Source: JAAEKA01 sp049299095 (GTDB lineage: Bacteria; Chloroflexota; Anaerolineae; JAAEKA01). From it: a stretch of 64,000 bases of DNA. The stretch covers positions 38,067 to 102,066 of the forward strand of contig JBAQWV010000161.1 in assembly GCA_049299095.1 (NCBI GenBank), written 5' to 3'. Positions 1-8,683 of the stretch are shown in pieces (positions within the stretch are counted from its first letter, which is position 1; each line of letters opens with the position of its first letter). The position numbers were made by a program, and so were the translations under genes. The notes beneath the pieces are model-generated. The model worked only from the letters and a program-made list of their open reading frames with translations, was not told where the DNA came from and searched no databases.

Positions 1-118
1 CCAGCACCTCATTCGGGCCGACCTTGCGGTAGCGGTTGGCGAAGACGATGCCAAACGCGATCAACACCACCACCAGAGCAATTGGCACGCAAGCTAATAA
101 AACGGTACTTTCAGCCAT
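1..118 (-). CDS. Flotillin/SPFH (band 7) protein, N-terminal fragment
   Basis: The first 39 codons of a gene running off the left edge. The visible residues start MAESTVLLACVPIALVVVLI, a single hydrophobic anchor, then FANRYRKVGPNEVL. A short membrane anchor followed by a basic stretch and VGPNE is typical of flotillin-like SPFH proteins, which form oligomeric scaffolds on membrane microdomains. The start codon is preceded by AGGAAAGGAAG. The NfeD-like gene lies just upstream on the same strand, 29 bases away, and NfeD/SPFH pairs are a well-known partnership, which supports the call. Only the anchor is visible, so the subfamily cannot be settled. Confidence 0.7.
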   Translation of the reverse strand, partial: MAESTVLLACVPIALVVVLIAFGIVFANRYRKVGPNEVL

Positions 119-147
119 TATTCTTCCTTTCCTTCAACTCCTGTGCC

Positions 148-723
148 TCAATCGGCGGACGCACGCTGACGCACAAGCAGCGCGCCCGAACCAATCACTT
201 GTTCGATGACCACGGTGGCCCCGCGGGCAATCACTTGACCATCAGACGCGCGCGCGGGACGGCTCATGCGCTCACCGTGTACTTCAAAGTGTACTTCGCC
301 CATGCCTGCCGCGGGAATAGGTGTGGTCACAATGCCAGTGACGCCGATCATCTCCTGCTCGGTGATGTTGGTGCTGCCGTGCAGAGCAATCAGCAAACGC
401 CCGTACACCGCGGCCACCAGCAGGCTAATCAGCGCCGCAGCCAAACCAGCTATGATCAAGCTCAAACGGTCATCCAGCCGCATACCGACAGTGGTAATCA
501 GCCCCAGGCCGCCGAACACCGCCAGGAACGCGCCAATGGTAATCGGGCTGAAAATAGCCAAATCGTTGACGCCGTCGGCATCCAGATCAATATGCAGATC
601 AGTATCGCCGCTAAAATCGCTGATAAAGAGCGATGCCAGCGCCAATAATAACCCCGCTACCAGCGAAGAGAAATAGATGCAATTGACTGTGCTGCCATTG
701 GCTAGATCGAGAAGGCCCGACAA
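148..723 (-). CDS. NfeD-like membrane protein
   Basis: About 191 residues. Three hydrophobic segments (around SSLVAGLLLALASLFI, ITIGAFLAVFGGLGLIT and LSLIIAGLAAALISLLVAAV) are followed by a C-terminal beta-rich domain of about 75 residues (GVTGIVTTPIPAAGMGEVHF onward), the arrangement of NfeD proteins with a C-terminal OB fold. NfeD proteins partner with SPFH/flotillin scaffolds in membrane quality control, and the next gene downstream on this strand is such a scaffold. I chose the TTG at 723 because AGGAGG sits 8 bases before it; a GTG at 741 is in frame but would put that Shine-Dalgarno sequence inside the gene. The family call is firm, the exact start less so. Confidence 0.8.
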   Translation of the reverse strand: MSGLLDLANGSTVNCIYFSSLVAGLLLALASLFISDFSGDTDLHIDLDADGVNDLAIFSPITIGAFLAVFGGLGLITTVGMRLDDRLSLIIAGLAAALISLLVAAVYGRLLIALHGSTNITEQEMIGVTGIVTTPIPAAGMGEVHFEVHGERMSRPARASDGQVIARGATVVIEQVIGSGALLVRQRASAD

Positions 724-952
724 GGTTACTTCCTCCTGCACCGACGGCGACGGACCGGGGGTCTTTAAGAGGCAGCGGCGATGTTTGCCACTGTCACATC
801 CATTATACCGGTGAATCGTCTGCTGGTCAATCGTTGACGGGACTTCTCAAGGGCCAGACAATTTGTCACTGGCGCTGCGCTGTGAGCCGGTCGAACTTAG
901 CATACCCCTCATTGCGGACGTTAAGAAGGTCATGGCGCCAGAAGATAATAAT

Positions 953-981
953 TTGACACACCTTGGGGCGCATGTTATAAT
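953..981 (+). promoter_or_regulatory. Consensus housekeeping promoter of rho
   Basis: TTGACA (953-958), a 17-base spacer and TATAAT (976-981), a perfect match to the sigma-70/sigma-A consensus. Predicted transcription start is near 988, about 350 bases before the rho start codon, so rho has a very long untranslated leader. The leader (about 988-1341) holds no supportable gene. It has a pyrimidine-rich, G-poor stretch at about 1070-1135. Confidence 0.8.
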
Positions 982-1341
982 TTCTTCAAGGTAAGCGTTT
1001 GGTTGCTGGCAGTTTTAGTTGCCATGCGATTGCAGTAGTCCCCGTACCGTTCTTTTTTGTCAAGACAGTCATTCCTTCTGCATTTCCCTCAATTCATTTG
1101 AAGCCTTAACCCTTCTTTGTCTCTTGGCGCAGAACATCAGACTGTTTGCCCGCGAATATCTGATTCCACCTTCATAAAGTATTTTCTTAATAAACACAAT
1201 TGAAACAGCGCTGTGGCGCTTGTCTTTTGACTGCGCGCGGCAGGGGTATACCTGCGCGACGTTGGGGACTGGCTTGCCTGGCAAGTTGCCGCTGGAGATG
1301 GCGGCTTGCGACACTGCTTCAAACAGAGTAGGAGCGAAAAC

Positions 1342-2592
1342 GTGAATATTTCCGAACTTGAAATCATGCACCTGGAAGATCTGCAAGCGATTGCCAGGGA
1401 GTTACAGATCACCGGCTACAGCCGCATGAAGAAAGGTGATCTGGTCTTGCGTATTCTGCGCGCCAATGCAGAAGCTCAGGGGTATATTTTTGGGGGCGGC
1501 GTCTTGGAAATCGTGCAGGACGGGATCGGCTTCTTGCGCTCGGATCATTTATTACCGGGCCGCGAAGATGTCTATGTTTCCCAAAGCCAAATTCGGCGCT
1601 TCGGGCTACGCACCGGTGACATGGTGATCGGCCAGGTGCGCCCCCCAAAAGAATCAGAAAAATACTTTGGTTTATTAAAAGTTGAAACAGTCAATGGCCT
1701 CGACCCGGAAGAAGCCAAGCTGCGCCCGGCCTTTGAACGCCTCACCCCGATTTTTCCCAACGAACAGATTCTTCTTTCCACCAGCCCCGGTATTTTGGCC
1801 ACCCGCTTGTTAGACTTGATCGCACCCATTGGCCGCGGCCAGCGCGGTTTGATCGTTTCACCGCCCAAAGCCGGTAAAACGACCGTCCTCAAACAAATTG
1901 CCAATGGTATGAGCTCTAACTATAATGACATGCACATGATGGTGGTTCTGATCGGCGAGCGCCCGGAAGAAGTCACCGACATGGACCGCTCCGTTGAAGC
2001 CGAAGTAATCAGTTCGACTTTCGACGATCCGGTACAAAGCCACGTGCGCGTGGCCGAAATGGCGCTGGCCCGTGCCAAGCGTCTAGTCGAAGGCGGTCGT
2101 GACGTGGTGATCCTGCTCGACTCGATCACGCGCCTCGCCCGCGCCTATAACCTGGTCGTACCGCCCAGCGGCCGCACGCTCTCCGGCGGTCTTGACCCCG
2201 CAGCGCTGTATCCTCCCAAGGGATTTTTCGGCGCTGCCCGTAACATCGAAGAAGGCGGCAGCCTGACAATCATTGCCACCGCACTGGTGGACACCGGCAG
2301 TCGTATGGACGACGTTATTTACGAGGAGTTCAAAGGAACCGGCAATATGGAGCTGCACCTCAACCGCCGCATGGCTGAGCGTCGCGTCTTCCCGGCCTTT
2401 GACATCGAGCGCTCCAGCACACGCCGAGAGGAGTTATTGATGGACGAGCAGACGCTGCAACGAGTGTGGACCATGCGCCGCATGATTGACGCTCTCGGCG
2501 GCGGCATGGAAGCGTTGCAGCCCCTGCTGGAACGCATCTCGCGCACACGCGACAACGAGGAGTTCCTGTCTACTCTCCATCTGTCAATGTAA
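1342..2592 (+). CDS. rho: Transcription termination factor Rho
   Basis: 416 residues, a usual length for Rho. Rho is the hexameric RNA-dependent ATPase that pulls RNA polymerase off untranslated transcripts. In order: the N-terminal Rho_N helix bundle (ISELEIMHLEDLQAIARELQ), the cold-shock-like RNA-binding domain (GGGVLEIVQDGIGFLRS, YVSQSQIRRFGLRTGD), and the RecA-type ATPase with P-loop SPPKAGKTTVLKQIA, Walker B DVVILLDSITRLARAYN and the secondary RNA-binding loop GGLDPAALYPPKGFFGAARN. The GTG at 1342 is chosen because TAGGAG lies 7 bases upstream and the domain begins there; an in-frame ATG at 1306 has no ribosome binding site. The peptidase gene starts 4 bases after the stop, so the two are probably co-transcribed. 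Confidence 0.97.
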   Translation: MNISELEIMHLEDLQAIARELQITGYSRMKKGDLVLRILRANAEAQGYIFGGGVLEIVQDGIGFLRSDHLLPGREDVYVSQSQIRRFGLRTGDMVIGQVRPPKESEKYFGLLKVETVNGLDPEEAKLRPAFERLTPIFPNEQILLSTSPGILATRLLDLIAPIGRGQRGLIVSPPKAGKTTVLKQIANGMSSNYNDMHMMVVLIGERPEEVTDMDRSVEAEVISSTFDDPVQSHVRVAEMALARAKRLVEGGRDVVILLDSITRLARAYNLVVPPSGRTLSGGLDPAALYPPKGFFGAARNIEEGGSLTIIATALVDTGSRMDDVIYEEFKGTGNMELHLNRRMAERRVFPAFDIERSSTRREELLMDEQTLQRVWTMRRMIDALGGGMEALQPLLERISRTRDNEEFLSTLHLSM

Positions 2593-2596
2593 GCCT

Positions 2597-3868
2597 ATGC
2601 TTAAAAGCGAAGAACCGTCGCCAAACGCCGACCCAATGCCCCACAAACCTGCGGTGGAAAGCGTTGAAGCGTCACCCACATTCGATGTCCAGCAACCTTT
2701 ACAACTCAATGAACGCAGTAAACAACAAGCACGTCTGGCGGTTATAATTTGGCGTAGCCTTCTGCGCGCCTGGATTACCTTTCGCGGCGACAAAATTACC
2801 CCCGTGCGCCTCGCTTCGCATCTTGCACTGTTGTCTATGGCCGTGCTGGTGCTGGTGTTGAGCCGGATTGAGTTGCCCACCTGGGACATCGTGCGTATCG
2901 CTGTTCCGGCGCAAGCCCAAACCGCAGAAGAGCCTGCCGAGCTAGCCTTCCAGCCATTGCCCGTTGGTGGCAGCCCGCTGCAGGAGAGCGGCGTGCTGGT
3001 GCGCGCGCCCGTACCGTTCACCGAAATCCCTGATCGCCCGCGCTCCACTGTGGTGACTTACACCGTTCAGTTGAATGATACAGTGCTGGGCATTGCTGAA
3101 GGCTTCAAGCTCAGCCCCAATACCATCATGTGGGCAAATCTGGATGATCTCAATAGCCCCTTCGTGATGGAAGTTGGACAGGTGTTGCGCATTCCTCCGA
3201 TTGATGGTGTCCTGCACACTGTCAAAGAAGGCGACACCGTGGCATCTATCGCGAAACTGTATGAGGTTTCCACCGACGAAATCGTTGGCTATGCCGGCAA
3301 TAACCTGGCCAACGCCGACGCTGGACTGGCCGCTGACGCGGTGGTCATCGTTCCAAACGGTGTTCGCTCGCTGCCAAAACCGGAACCGCCAGCCAGCACC
3401 GCGACCACGTCATCGTCATCGTCCTCGTCGTCGTCATCGTCCTCTTCATCATCTGTGCCAGCGCCATCCGCGCGCGGAGGCACGGGCACGTCAGCGCCGT
3501 GGCGAGCTAATGGCTTCGTCTGGCCGACATGGGGCACGATCACCCAGCGCTACTACTATCCCGCGCACCCAGCCATTGACATCGGCGCGCCACTGGGCAC
3601 GGCGGTCGTCGCGGCTGATGAAGGTTCCATCATTGCGTCCGGCTGGAGCAATCTGGGCTATGGCTATATGATTATGATCAGCCACCCCGACGGCTACGTG
3701 ACGTTGTATGGTCACATGAGCTGGCTGGCCGTCAGTGTTGGCGACTACGTAGGCCGCGGCCAACGCATCGGTAACGTCGGTTCCACCGGACGTTCCACCG
3801 GCCCACACTTGCATTTTGAAGTGCGCCGCTATGGCTACTACTACAATCCGTTGGTTTACTTGCCCTAA
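2597..3868 (+). CDS. LysM and M23 peptidase (cell-wall endopeptidase)
   Basis: About 423 residues. Order: a cytoplasmic N-terminus, one transmembrane segment (HLALLSMAVLVLVLSRI), two LysM peptidoglycan-binding repeats (VTYTVQLNDTVLGIAEGF and LHTVKEGDTVASIAKLYEVS), a poly-serine linker, and a C-terminal M23 domain. The M23 zinc site is complete: HPAIDIG gives the HxxxD pair and HLHFEVR gives the HxH motif. It is probably a membrane-anchored enzyme that cuts peptidoglycan cross-bridges, or an activator of other hydrolases. It follows rho by 4 bases, with no promoter of its own seen. The serine linker is encoded by a run of TCN codons (about 3408-3455) that could vary in length by slippage. Confidence 0.92.
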   Translation: MLKSEEPSPNADPMPHKPAVESVEASPTFDVQQPLQLNERSKQQARLAVIIWRSLLRAWITFRGDKITPVRLASHLALLSMAVLVLVLSRIELPTWDIVRIAVPAQAQTAEEPAELAFQPLPVGGSPLQESGVLVRAPVPFTEIPDRPRSTVVTYTVQLNDTVLGIAEGFKLSPNTIMWANLDDLNSPFVMEVGQVLRIPPIDGVLHTVKEGDTVASIAKLYEVSTDEIVGYAGNNLANADAGLAADAVVIVPNGVRSLPKPEPPASTATTSSSSSSSSSSSSSSSVPAPSARGGTGTSAPWRANGFVWPTWGTITQRYYYPAHPAIDIGAPLGTAVVAADEGSIIASGWSNLGYGYMIMISHPDGYVTLYGHMSWLAVSVGDYVGRGQRIGNVGSTGRSTGPHLHFEVRRYGYYYNPLVYLP

Positions 3869-4392
3869 GTCCATTGGTCACAAGTTAAGCTAAACGAAAA
3901 GTTGTCAAGCCTGCCATAGACGGTTGTGTATGGAATTCGGTAGAAATTACGAGCGAGGCGGAATCCGAGTAAGGTAAGGGTGCCAAACCCAGAACCTGAA
4001 AGGAGACCGCCTCGCTTGGCAAGCATACTACTGCAATAACACTCTGTGCGATTGACGCTGTGGTTGGAGGCGGTGTTAACGCTTCTGCTGGGTCGAAAGC
4101 CGCACGAGCGACAAGCGCAGGCGCGGCATTGCGTAGAGCAGAACAGTAAGTATGCGCAATGTCGTTCATTAGGAAAACCGACGTTTCAGTCACAAGGCAG
4201 GCGGCCGCGGACAGTGTCGTATCACGATTTCATCTTGCGTTTCCCCGGGTGGTGTACGGGTAGATTTTGGCAGCATCCTGCGTCCTAACCAATGACCGGA
4301 GCCTGTGTCTAGCCAACGATCCACCACCTCAATTTGATCCCCCGTGCGCCCGCGCAAATTCGCCAACATCCTGCTCCAAAAACGCAGCAGGC
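3869..4392. other. Gene-free region with a structured inverted repeat
   Basis: No open frame here resembles a known protein and none has a convincing ribosome binding site. A 10-base perfect inverted repeat (AGCGAGGCGG at 3952-3961, CCGCCTCGCT at 4007-4016) encloses a second, nested stem (AGGT..GGG / CCC..ACCT), so the segment 3952-4016 could fold as an RNA. It may be a small RNA, or the leftover of an old element. No transposase signature was found. Confidence 0.4.
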
Positions 4393-4421
4393 TTGACAAC
4401 GCGCGGCGCGTGTGATAGCAT
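4393..4421 (+). promoter_or_regulatory. Promoter of the oppDF-lipoprotein cluster
   Basis: TTGACA (4393-4398), a 17-base spacer and TAGCAT (4416-4421). The -35 box is perfect and the -10 matches 4 of 6. Predicted start near 4428, giving a leader of about 53 bases before the ATG at 4481. Confidence 0.6.
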
Positions 4422-4480
4422 CGCACAACTCAAACGCGGTCACAGCGCGATTTCGAGAAAACCTGGTTCAGGAGGTTGGC

Positions 4481-5464
4481 ATGGCAACGCTGCTGGAGGT
4501 GAAAGACCTGCGCACGCAGTTCTTCACCCAGGATGGCGTGGTAAACGCCGTCAATGGCATCTCCTACTCGCTCGACGAAGGCGAGACCCTCGGTATTGTC
4601 GGGGAAAGCGGCTGCGGCAAGAGCGTCGGCGTAATGTCGCTGATCCGGCTGATCGCCATGCCGCCGGGCCGTGTTGTGGGTGGTGAGGTCTGGTTCGAGG
4701 GCCAGGACTTGCTCAAGCTCAGCGACGACGAGATTCGGCAAGTGCGCGGCAACCGCATTGCCATGATCTTTCAGGACCCCATGACCTCGCTCAATCCTGT
4801 GTTGACGGTGGGTCGCCAAATCTCCGAGGCGCTGACACTGCATTTGGGCATGACCCAGGAGCAGGCCCGGCAGCGCAGCATCAATTTGCTCTCGTTGGTG
4901 GGGATCCCCGGCGCCGAAGGCCGGCTCGATGATTATCCGCACCAGTTTTCCGGCGGTATGCGCCAGCGCGTAATGATCGCGATGGGGCTGTCGTGCAACC
5001 CGCAACTACTGATTGCCGACGAACCCACCACCGCGCTCGATGTCACCATTCAGGCGCAGATCGTTGACCTCGTCAAAAAGCTGCGCAACGACATCGGCAT
5101 GGCGATTATCTGGATCACCCACGATCTCGGTGTGGTGGCCGGGTTGGCCGACCGTATGATCGTCATGTATGCCGGGTTCATCGTCGAAGAGGCCGGGGTC
5201 AAGGAACTGTACGCCAGCCCGCGTCACCCCTATACGCTGGGGCTGCTCGGCTCGCTGCCGCGTCTCGACGAAAACCGCCCTTCGCGTTTACAGTCCATCG
5301 AAGGGTTGCCCCCCGATCTGATTGACCTTCCCCCCGGCTGCCCCTTCTACGCCCGCTGCTCCTATCGGATCGAACGCTGTTTGCAGGAAAACCCGAAGCT
5401 GGAAGCGGTCGGCCCTCGCCATAAAGCCGCCTGCTGGGTGGATGTCCGCGGAGCAAGCGCATGA
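4481..5464 (+). CDS. Oligopeptide ABC transporter ATPase (OppD/DppD-like)
   Basis: 327 residues, normal for the family. It hydrolyses ATP on the cytoplasmic face to drive peptide import. Walker A is GESGCGKS (about residue 41), the ABC signature is FSGGMRQRV, Walker B is LLIADEPTTALD, and the H-loop is WITHDLG. The C-terminal oligopeptide-transporter extension has a Cys cluster (CPFYARCSYRIERC). The start follows AGGAGG by 7 bases. Its stop overlaps the next start (ATGA), so translation is coupled. No permease genes belong to this cluster; it may power permeases encoded elsewhere or those of the downstream operon. Confidence 0.92.
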   Translation: MATLLEVKDLRTQFFTQDGVVNAVNGISYSLDEGETLGIVGESGCGKSVGVMSLIRLIAMPPGRVVGGEVWFEGQDLLKLSDDEIRQVRGNRIAMIFQDPMTSLNPVLTVGRQISEALTLHLGMTQEQARQRSINLLSLVGIPGAEGRLDDYPHQFSGGMRQRVMIAMGLSCNPQLLIADEPTTALDVTIQAQIVDLVKKLRNDIGMAIIWITHDLGVVAGLADRMIVMYAGFIVEEAGVKELYASPRHPYTLGLLGSLPRLDENRPSRLQSIEGLPPDLIDLPPGCPFYARCSYRIERCLQENPKLEAVGPRHKAACWVDVRGASA

Positions 5465-6474
5465 GCCAACAAGCAACTTCAACGCAATCCTCTCGCACAC
5501 TGCTGCGCGTGCAGGGGCTGCGCATGTGGTTCCCGATCACCTCCGGCATCTTTCAACGCACCACCGGCCACATCAAAGCCGTGGACGGCGTGGATTTTGA
5601 AGTCATGCGCGGCGAAACGCTGGGGCTGGTCGGCGAATCGGGCTGTGGCAAGTCCACCACTGGCCGCGCCATCTTGCAGCTTTACCATCCCACCGCCGGT
5701 CACGTCTATTTTAATGAAACCGACCTGACCACCCTGCGCGGCGAGGCTTTGCGCCGTCAGCGCCGCCAAATGCAGATGATCTTTCAAGACCCGTATGCTT
5801 CACTCAACCCGCGCATGACCGTCGGCGCGATTGTCAGCGAGCCGCTGGAAGTGCACAACATCGGCAACAAGCAGGACAACCGCGAGCGCGTCGCTCAGTT
5901 GTTGCGCATCGTCGGGCTCAACCCCTATTTCGTCAATCGCTACCCGCACGAATTTTCCGGTGGCCAGCGTCAGCGCATCGGCATCGCCCGCGCACTGGCG
6001 GTCAACCCTGAGTTCATCGTGCTGGATGAGCCGATTTCCGCGCTGGATGTGTCAATTCAGGCGCAAGTGATCAATCTACTCGAAGATTTACAGGCCGAAT
6101 TCGGTCTGACCTACCTGTTTATCGCCCATGATCTGTCGGTAGTGCGCCACATCTCCGACCGCATCGCCGTCATGTATCTCGGCAAGATCGTGGAACTGGC
6201 TGACCGCAACGAGCTGTACGCCGAACCCAAACACCCATACACGCAGGCGCTGCTCTCCGCCGTGCCCATTCCCGACCCCGTGATCGAGGAGCAGCGGCAA
6301 CGCATCATCCTTGAAGGAGATGTGCCCAGCCCTGCCAAGCCACCGACCGGCTGCAATTTCAGCACCCGCTGCCCGCGCGTGATGGACATCTGCCGCCAGC
6401 AAGAGCCTGCTTTTGCCGATCACGGCAGCGGCCACTTCGTCGCCTGCTGGCTGTACGACTCTGTACCCGCATGA
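5461..6474 (+). CDS. Oligopeptide ABC transporter ATPase (OppF/DppF-like)
   Basis: 337 residues, partner of the preceding ATPase in an OppD-OppF heterodimer. Walker A GESGCGKST is at about residue 58, then FSGGQRQRIGIARAL, Walker B FIVLDEPISALD and the H-loop FIAHDLS. The C-terminal oligo/dipeptide domain has CNFSTRCPRVMDIC. The N-terminal FPITSGIFQRTTGHIKAVDG is the typical OppF entry. It overlaps both neighbours by 4 bases (ATGA at each end), a tightly coupled three-gene unit. Confidence 0.92.
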   Translation: MSQQATSTQSSRTLLRVQGLRMWFPITSGIFQRTTGHIKAVDGVDFEVMRGETLGLVGESGCGKSTTGRAILQLYHPTAGHVYFNETDLTTLRGEALRRQRRQMQMIFQDPYASLNPRMTVGAIVSEPLEVHNIGNKQDNRERVAQLLRIVGLNPYFVNRYPHEFSGGQRQRIGIARALAVNPEFIVLDEPISALDVSIQAQVINLLEDLQAEFGLTYLFIAHDLSVVRHISDRIAVMYLGKIVELADRNELYAEPKHPYTQALLSAVPIPDPVIEEQRQRIILEGDVPSPAKPPTGCNFSTRCPRVMDICRQQEPAFADHGSGHFVACWLYDSVPA

Positions 6475-8297
6475 TTTCAGCCGTTAAGCAACGCATCCTG
6501 CTGTTGGCCCTCACGTTGGGGAGCTTGTTTTGGCTCGTGGCCTGCGCACGCACCCCCGCGCCAACGCCCGTTATCCAGACAGTGGTGGTACAGCAAACAG
6601 TCGTAGTCGAGCGTACAGTCGAGGTGACGCCGACACCCGATCCGGCCCAGCAAATTGTCACCGCTCATTTGAACCTGGGCAGCGAGCCGACCGCGCTCGA
6701 TCCAGCCCTGTTCAGCCAGGCCAGCGACCGCGATATCGTGGAAAATCTGTTTGTCGGCCTGACCCGCCTGGACGGCGAGGGGCAGGTGCAGCCCGCGCTG
6801 GCAACCGCGTGGAGCAACTCCACCGATGGCCTGCGTTGGACCTTTACCCTGCGCCAGAATTTGCCCTGGGTGCGCTATCGCGCCAGCACCGGCGCGGTGG
6901 CGTTCGAGGCGGTCACCGCGGACGACGTGGCCTATGCGGTGCGCCGCGCCTGCGACCCGCGCACCGGCGCGGCCGCGAGCGCGAATTATGGCATTGTCGG
7001 CTGTCAGGCCGCGCACACGGCGGATCCCGCGTTGAGCGCGGCTGAGCTGGACGCACAGGTGCAAGCCGTCGGCGTCGTCGCGCTCGATCGCTGGACGGTG
7101 CAATTCACCCTTACCGCGCCCGCGGCCGATTTTCCAGCCGTAGCCGGGCTGCCGTTGAACCGCCCTGTGCCGCGCGCAGTCATTGAACAGTTCGGCCCGC
7201 GCTGGACCGAAGCCGGTAACATCGTCACCAATGGCCCCTACGCGCTGGCGGGCTGGGTACACGGCGATACGCTGACCCTCGCGCGCAACCCGCACTGGCC
7301 GGACTGGGCCGCGGCCGCGGGCAACATCAAACGGATCGAGTGGGCAATGCTGGACGACGCGGCCGCGCAGGAGGCTTTTGCCGCCGGCAGGCTGGACAGT
7401 ATCGTCGTGCCGGCTGCGGATCAAGCGCGCGTGTCCACGGATTCCGCACTGGCTGGGCAACGCACCGCCGCGATCTTGCCTTGCACGGCGTATCTGGGCC
7501 TGACCGTCAGCAAACCGCCGCTGGACAACGCATTGGTGCGTCGGGCGCTCTCCGCCGCGCTGGATCGGGCCACATTGGTGCAGCAAAGTGGTGTAGGGTT
7601 GGCTGCACCCGCTCATACGTTTGCCCCGTCGCCGGTTTTTGGCTCGGCAGCGGGTGACGCCACCCTGGCGTCATGGGCTGTGTCTCCCGCCCAGGGGGGC
7701 TGGGAGGCCGACCGCGCGCTCACGCAGGCGCGCGCCTGGCTGGCCGAAGCAGGCTATGCCGATGGCGCCGGGCTGCCACCGCTGACGTTGCTCTACAACG
7801 CGTCCGACGAATCCGCAGCCACTGCGCAGGCCGTGGCTGGTATGTGGCAGAACGGGCTGGGTATCACCGTCACGCTGCAAAGTCTGGCGTGGCCCGAGTT
7901 CATCGCTCGGTTGGAGGGTGACACACCGTCAGACCAGTTGCCGCACGCCTGGCGGATGGCCTATTGTGGCGACTATCCCGATCAGGCGGCCTGGCTGGGG
8001 CAGTTCAACACTGACCGGGCTTTGGACCGCCTGCGCTGGGCCAGTGTGGCCAGCGCGGCGAGCGCAACCGACGCACGCAGTTTCAATCAACTGCTCGCGG
8101 CCGCGCAGGGCAACAACGATCCAGCCGAGCGTCAGGCGCTGTATCAGCAGGCCGAGCGCATCCTGAACGACGAAGCCGCGGCGCTGATACCTCTCTACCA
8201 TTATAGCGTGTGGTATTTGACCCGCCCCAGCCTGGAGCGTACCTATTGGACCGCCACCGGCAATCGCCTGGAAAACTGGCGCAGCGGTGCGCCGTAG
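6471..8297 (+). CDS. Peptide-type solute-binding lipoprotein (SBP_bac_5), usual domain order
   Basis: 608 residues. Lipoprotein signal peptide with lipobox LVAC, lipidated at Cys25, then a low-complexity Val/Thr linker. Domain order is the standard one for cluster C binding proteins: GSEPTALDPALFS near the start, TADDVAYAVRRACD, GNIVTNGPYALAGWVHGDTL and finally LDNALVRRALSAALDRATLV with the C-terminal lobe. It should capture peptides or other solutes outside the membrane. It is translationally coupled to oppF. The cluster has no permease, so its transport partner is unknown. It is the useful contrast to the rearranged protein encoded at 8684. Confidence 0.88.
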   Translation: MISAVKQRILLLALTLGSLFWLVACARTPAPTPVIQTVVVQQTVVVERTVEVTPTPDPAQQIVTAHLNLGSEPTALDPALFSQASDRDIVENLFVGLTRLDGEGQVQPALATAWSNSTDGLRWTFTLRQNLPWVRYRASTGAVAFEAVTADDVAYAVRRACDPRTGAAASANYGIVGCQAAHTADPALSAAELDAQVQAVGVVALDRWTVQFTLTAPAADFPAVAGLPLNRPVPRAVIEQFGPRWTEAGNIVTNGPYALAGWVHGDTLTLARNPHWPDWAAAAGNIKRIEWAMLDDAAAQEAFAAGRLDSIVVPAADQARVSTDSALAGQRTAAILPCTAYLGLTVSKPPLDNALVRRALSAALDRATLVQQSGVGLAAPAHTFAPSPVFGSAAGDATLASWAVSPAQGGWEADRALTQARAWLAEAGYADGAGLPPLTLLYNASDESAATAQAVAGMWQNGLGITVTLQSLAWPEFIARLEGDTPSDQLPHAWRMAYCGDYPDQAAWLGQFNTDRALDRLRWASVASAASATDARSFNQLLAAAQGNNDPAERQALYQQAERILNDEAAALIPLYHYSVWYLTRPSLERTYWTATGNRLENWRSGAP

Positions 8298-8323
8298 CCT
8301 GCTGATTTGGGGTGTGGAATTAA

Positions 8324-8357
8324 CATTGTACAAACAACTTGATTTGCATTGTCCAAA
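8324..8357. repeat. Short direct repeat, possible operator
   Basis: CATTGTACAAA (8324-8334) and CATTGTCCAAA (8347-8357) differ by one base and are offset by 23 bases, about two helical turns. The first copy contains the palindrome TTGTACAA. A weak -10-like TATGCT follows at 8367-8372. The gap 8298-8683 holds no gene and is the upstream region of the second peptide operon, so a regulator binding site is plausible. Confidence 0.35.
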
Positions 8358-8683
8358 ATTTTGTGGTATGCTCTAGAGACAGCGAGAAAGGGTTGATAAA
8401 ACCACGTCGTAGGTGTGCGATTTGGCATATTACGCTGCATCGCTATAATGTGCTTGACCAGTGTAAGCGCCTTGGCGGTGATGTGCGCTGGGACTTTTGC
8501 TCCACGATGCCCCATGAGTCGATTGGTTATTTTCTATTACCATCGCGTTGCAGGTGCCCCCGCGAATTCTCGTCTTTGCTTCAATCTGGTATCCCCGATG
8601 TCTGTCACCACTGGAACATGCGCCTCCGTGGTTGACAGTAGCTATACGGCGCGTGGCAACTTCAATTTTGTTCGGAGGAGAAG

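Noticed and set aside
1069..1412. Antisense frames in the rho leader
   Set aside because: No plausible protein and no promoter for them; they overlap the leader and start of rho.
4046..4288. Possible small gene or transposase remnant
   Set aside because: No ribosome binding site, no conserved motif, and no terminal repeats that fit an insertion sequence.
6477..7616. Long minus-strand frame opposite the first lipoprotein
   Set aside because: It is a shadow of a GC-rich gene and has no recognisable domains.
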